DNA of 64,000 bases, from positions 1,927,757-1,991,756 of the forward strand of contig SCFE01000016.1 in assembly GCA_004352715.1 (NCBI GenBank), read 5' to 3'. Made by a program: the position numbers and the translations under genes. The notes below the pieces were generated by a model. The model was not told the DNA's origin and ran no database searches. It saw nothing but the letters and a program-made list of their open reading frames with translations. Positions 60,387 to 64,000 of this stretch are shown one piece after another. This stretch comes from Hofstenia miamia (lineage: Eukaryota; Xenacoelomorpha; Acoela). The first letter of the stretch is position 1; each line of letters begins with the position of its first letter.

Positions 60387-60934
60387 CCCCAATTTTGAGT
60401 AAAAATGAAATTTTACTTATTTATTTACTTAATAAAGCAGTTATATAAACAAGTTTTTTTTTAATTCCCTCTCTCTTACTATATACTTGTTTATATAAAA
60501 TAGTACTTCAAATGTTTTACTTGTTTTCTACAATCTATATTGTCATAGACAAAAATAAGAGTGGAAATTTATATTAACTTGCAATATCAAATTTATTCTA
60601 TACACCATAAATCGATGTTATTATCATATATGGTTAACACTCACACTAAAAAACTAGCCTATCACATGAAGGAAAATCCATATTAGCATTCGTTGTAATC
60701 AAAGATAATAACACAAAATAACATTCAAAACCTCATTAAAACAAGAATGAATAAATATGCTTACCCTTAGATTAGAAATTAGAAGCCAGTTGAAATTGAA
60801 ATTGCGCTTCACATTTGAAAAAATACACGTTGATGAGTGTGAATTGACGTTGTTAAGACGTTGTAAAATATCATCATTTTGTGTGTTGGTGACAGGGAAA
60901 ACACAATAGCATTATTATTAATTGTAGGACGTCT
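60387..60934. other. Intergenic stretch with an unassigned open frame
   Basis: On the minus strand a frame from about 60890 to 60773 contains VTNTQNDDILQRLNNVNSHS and ends at CTAAGG|GTAAGC, a good donor. No acceptor AG precedes it at a suitable place, so I leave it as a possible exon. Confidence 0.35.
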
Positions 60935-61090
60935 TCACTTGTACTGAGCTTTGCGTTTTTCTTTTACAGGCATAGGTGGTGGGATCATCATCTCTTGTGT
61001 TAAAGGGTTATAGTTGGACGCTGGTGGAGCTGTACATAGCTCGTCAAACAAGTTACCAATTGAACCCGATGCTAATGTTTCAACAGACAT
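60935..61090 (-). CDS. Small open frame, 51 residues, possibly a first exon
   Basis: ATG at 61090 opens MSVETLASGSIGNLFDELC, followed by TAPPASNYNPLTQ and a MIPPPMPVKEKRKAQYK end with TGA at 60935. Composition and CpG use look coding. A donor-like AA|GTGAAG overlaps the stop, so the frame may continue by splicing. One phase-compatible acceptor (ATGTAG) lies at about 60086, just before the two-exon gene, which would join the two, but this is speculative. No family is recognised. Confidence 0.4.
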   Translation of the reverse strand: MSVETLASGSIGNLFDELCTAPPASNYNPLTQEMMIPPPMPVKEKRKAQYK

Positions 61091-61179
61091 TGTCAAAAGA
61101 AAAAAAACGAATTTGTATAGAAGAAAAATAATGATTTTATCTCACGATTTGAGCTGAATATATAGACTGACCAGCCAAT

Positions 61180-61290
61180 AGAAATGCAATGCATGGAATT
61201 TAACAAAATTAATCACTGGTCAGCAAACGTAATATGAGTTTAGTCACCACTGTATTATCATAATGTGATAGTCACATATATTAGCAGAAA
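61180..61290 (+). repeat. Dispersed repeat, CpG-containing copy
   Basis: Matches 54905-55045: AATGCATGGAA, AAATTAATCA, GTCAGCAAACGTAATATGAG against GCAAAAACATAATGTGAA, then TAGTCACCACTGTATTATCA against AAGTCAGCAATGTATTATCA. The ACG here is ACA in the desert copy. Confidence 0.6.
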
Positions 61291-62118
61291 GTTCAATATA
61301 GAACCTACTGTTTCCCCACTTCTTAACATAAAATCCAATTCAGAGACGTGTTGCCTTTGTCTGGGTTTTAATAATTCATTAGTTGATATGATTTCACACT
61401 AATGATTTATAGTTGCCAAATTTTACTTATCATTTCACGATAAATGCCATTTCCCAAAACATGTCATATAACCTACTTTGACAATTTTATAATACCCATA
61501 ATTAGGCAAAAGGTTGAAGATGTGTCAAGAAGTCTTGCCTGTGCCTCTAAAAGATGTATTTGGACCGGCACCAATACTCGGGGTTCAATTTACAATAACT
61601 AATGTGCAGTATAATTGATTCTTATATTCTAGCAACGCATTGAAGCATTCAGGAACAATATGTATAATAATAAAACGTTGCAGACAATGTTTAAAAATTA
61701 CTAAAAAGTTTCTGTAAGAAGTGTAAAATTTGATAGCACTTTCTTCCTGCATTTTATCCTAGTTCGCTTTTCATTCTACATCATGTATATATGGAATAAA
61801 GCTTTTTTAAAAATAAATTGATATAAAATGTTGAAAAAATGTACATGTAATACGAACTTAAAGGTTGGCTCGAACTAAAATGCAAATATTGAGAAAGAAT
61901 TTTTTTCATGTTGATAAAAAATAATTTCAAAAAATTGAATATTTGATGGAACTCTTAACTCTTAAGTTTTGCAAACAATAAAGATCTTAAAATTCTGATT
62001 ATTTGTAAGTTTTTTGTGATTTTATATATTATTATATTAACATAGAGTCACATAAAAATGGAATAAATCACATTTCCATTTTTGTTATTAATATTTTAGT
62101 TTCAAAAAATTTCAAATA
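61291..62118. other. No gene seen
   Basis: A+T-rich DNA with ordinary CpG and no exon or domain recognised. Confidence 0.5.
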
Positions 62119-62547
62119 TTTTGTGGAATCCACAAAAATAATTAACAAGTTAACAATTCTCTTCTAAAGTTTTGTGGAATCCACAAAAATATTTTACAAA
62201 TGAAACAACAAATTTCAGCATTTTGTGGAATCCACAAAAATAGACAATCGAAATAAAATTCACTTCTGAAGTTTTGTGGAATCCACAAAAATAGACAATC
62301 GAAATAAAATTCTCTTCCGAAGTTTTGTGGAATCCACAAAAATATTTTACAAGTGCAACAGTAAATTATAGCATTTTGTGGAATCCACAAAAATAGACAA
62401 TCGAAATAAAATTCACTTCCGAAGTTTTGTGGAATCCACCGAAGTTTTGTGGAATCCACAAAAATATTTTACAAGTGAAACAGCAAATTCCAACATTTTG
62501 TGGAATCCACAAAAATAGACAATCGAAATAAAATTCACTTACAGAAA
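62119..62547. repeat. 51-bp minisatellite with a 19-bp near-palindrome in each unit
   Basis: Nine units each start TTTTGTGGAATCCACAAAA, a 9-bp dyad around a central A. Two spacer types occur: A (ATAGACAATCGAAATAAAAT...) and B (ATATTTTACAAGTGAAAC...), in the order variant-B-A-A-B-A-truncated-B-A. The truncated unit (about 62425) is only about 20 bp. Because 51 is divisible by 3, the array stays open as a 105-codon minus-strand frame repeating FLWIPQN; this frame is a by-product of the repeat, not evidence for a protein. Confidence 0.93.
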
Positions 62548-63461
62548 CGACTAACACTTATAAATTTACTTAGCAAATGCTTACTATAGTAAACCAATTA
62601 CTAAGTACAAAAATAAACCATAAAAAATTTAATTATACTTTTACAAATCAATCATTGCAGGACTGCAGCCTCCTAAAAATACAGTGATAATGCATGCATT
62701 TCAATATAGGCATGCAAAATTAAGACATAGCATAGAATAAATATTTAAACATTGTTTCAAATTGAAGCATCCAGCAGATAAGGCTCTTAGTCACATTCAA
62801 TGCTTTTGAGGAAAATGGCAAAAAAATTGAAAGAAAGGGTGAAATCTAGTATACAATTACAATATATTTTGCAAATAAAATAAACTAACTAAGCTATAGT
62901 CTCAAAAAATAGCCTACTTTCCTAAAAAATGCCAATTTTTGCTATTTTATATACAAATAAAATTTTCTTTTGCCCATTTTATATACAAATTTTTATGTAT
63001 TCTATAAAATAAATTGGAAAAAATTTTGCACCAATTTTTTTAGCTTTGGACCCGTAAAATGCTGAAATTTTGGTAGAAGCAATATTTTACATGGGGTATC
63101 CCAAACATTTTACATAACCGGAAAATGGACAGATATTTATTTGAGTTCAATCGATATACAATAGATGGGTATAAAAATTTGTTAATCAAATTAAACTGTT
63201 TGAGCTATAACCATCTAAGAATGGCCTACTTAACCAATAATATAAATTGTTCACATTGATCAAAACAAGAAAATTGTGACAATTAACCAAAAGACTCCAA
63301 CTGAAAACAGGAAAAATTTCACTTTAGACACTTTTTACACTACGTGCTGCTTCAATCATACATACAAAATGATGTAACAAATATTTATACATTACATACT
63401 ACTAGTATTTTAGCTTCAAAAACAAAATGTATAAAAGAAGGTCTGTTTAGAATGTACATAA
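62548..63461. other. No gene seen
   Basis: A+T-rich DNA without recognised features. Confidence 0.5.
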
Positions 63462-63769
63462 TCATTAATATATTCCTTTTATTGCATAGTTCAATGTTCA
63501 TTGGCTGAAGAAAGACAACTTAACACAATTCATTATGTTAAAAAATTAAAAATTACTAAAAATGCGACACATTGAGATAAAATTTGTTATAAATGATTNN
63601 NNNNNNNNNNNNNNNNNNNNNNNNNNNNNNAATCATTAATATATTCCTTTCATTGCATAGTTCAATGATCATTGGCTGAAGAAAGACAACTTAACACAAT
63701 TCATTATGTTAAAAAATTAAAAATTACTAAAAATGCGACACATTGAAATAAAATTTGTTATAAATGATT
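63462..63769 (+). repeat. Duplicated ~138-bp segment around a 32-base gap
   Basis: 63462-63598 and 63631-63768 are nearly identical (AATCATTAATATATTCC ... TTGTTATAAATGATT) with three substitutions that I could see. They are separated only by 32 Ns, so probably overlapping contig ends that were not merged. Confidence 0.9.
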
Positions 63770-64000
63770 AGATATTTTAGTCAATCACTGATTGCAAAAT
63801 GGCGCACGTTTTTCACAATGGGAATACACTGGTGAATAAGCATTAGCTTTAAAGAAAATTTAAAATTTTAACTTACATATTAATTATTATATTATTGGTA
63901 AGGTAATGAAATGGCACAATAAGTTAATTTCGATTCTACATTATATAAATATTTTAGTTAGTAATTTCAATCATGCAAAACATTATAAGCCTAAGAAGAA
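63770..64000. other. No gene seen to window end
   Basis: Short A+T-rich stretch with no recognised feature. Confidence 0.5.

Noticed and set aside
62142-62557. Repetitive protein FLWIPQN on the minus strand
   Set aside because: A by-product of a 51-bp repeat whose length is divisible by three; no start context, no partner exons, and the invariant part is a DNA palindrome.
1-64000. CRISPR arrays, operons, rRNA or tRNA genes
   Set aside because: Direct repeats seen are microsatellites, minisatellites or transposon copies. No rRNA core motif or tRNA B-box/T-loop context was found by reading, though a tRNA scan was not possible.

Overview
The window is a piece of an A+T-rich (roughly 70% by eye), repeat-laden animal nuclear genome. 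The evidence is spliced genes with GT..AG introns, an intron-split paired-box (Pax) gene, a nuclear-encoded mitochondrial tyrosyl-tRNA synthetase, COP9 signalosome subunit 5, and several non-LTR retrotransposon lineages. Nothing looks bacterial. I would call it an invertebrate metazoan but cannot name the phylum from this window. Four N runs (18293-19292, 38841-39130, 41993-42992, 63599-63630) and two single Ns (35235, 36088) mark scaffold gaps; two of the runs are exactly 1000 bases.

Layout. 1-13.2 kb is mostly gene-poor and holds decayed LINE pieces (clearest at 3.96-6.24 kb, interrupted by a possible piggyBac-like tail), simple repeats, a basic frameshifted open frame at 7.3-7.57 kb and a dispersed repeat. 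13.2-14.6 kb carries the last two exons of a Pax gene on the minus strand. At 14.84-15.2 kb there is a Penelope-type remnant: a GIY-YIG-like frame next to a hammerhead-like motif. 21.3-25.6 kb holds two more decayed LINE fragments. 25.7-32.4 kb is the gene core: YARS2 (five exons, 439 aa) and COPS5/CSN5 (four exons, 326 aa), both on the minus strand, head to tail about 0.6 kb apart, with intact motifs and normal CpG content.

33.5-40.1 kb is a LINE nest. It includes a 912-bp-offset duplication bounded by single Ns and a better preserved LINE (36.1-40.1 kb) split by a 1486-bp element with ~300-bp inverted repeats and a perfect 9-bp target-site duplication (Mutator-like signature).

The most striking feature is 43.0-59.7 kb. 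This 16.7-kb block contains only five CpG dinucleotides by direct reading, against hundreds expected from composition, while both flanks have ordinary CpG. The block holds decayed mobile DNA: a viral/Polinton-type family-B DNA polymerase relic, a relic of a transposon-associated protein family, an LTR-like unit, inverted repeats and long degenerate repeats. Diverged copies of the same repeats inside and outside the block differ at CpG versus TpG/CpA, which points to methylation-driven decay.

Beyond the block, 59.7-61.1 kb returns to normal CpG and holds a small two-exon gene and two further small open frames of unknown function. 62.1-62.55 kb is a 51-bp minisatellite whose units each contain a 19-bp near-palindrome. 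Apart from YARS2 and CSN5 (housekeeping: mitochondrial translation and cullin deneddylation) and the developmental regulator Pax, there is no sign that the genes work together.
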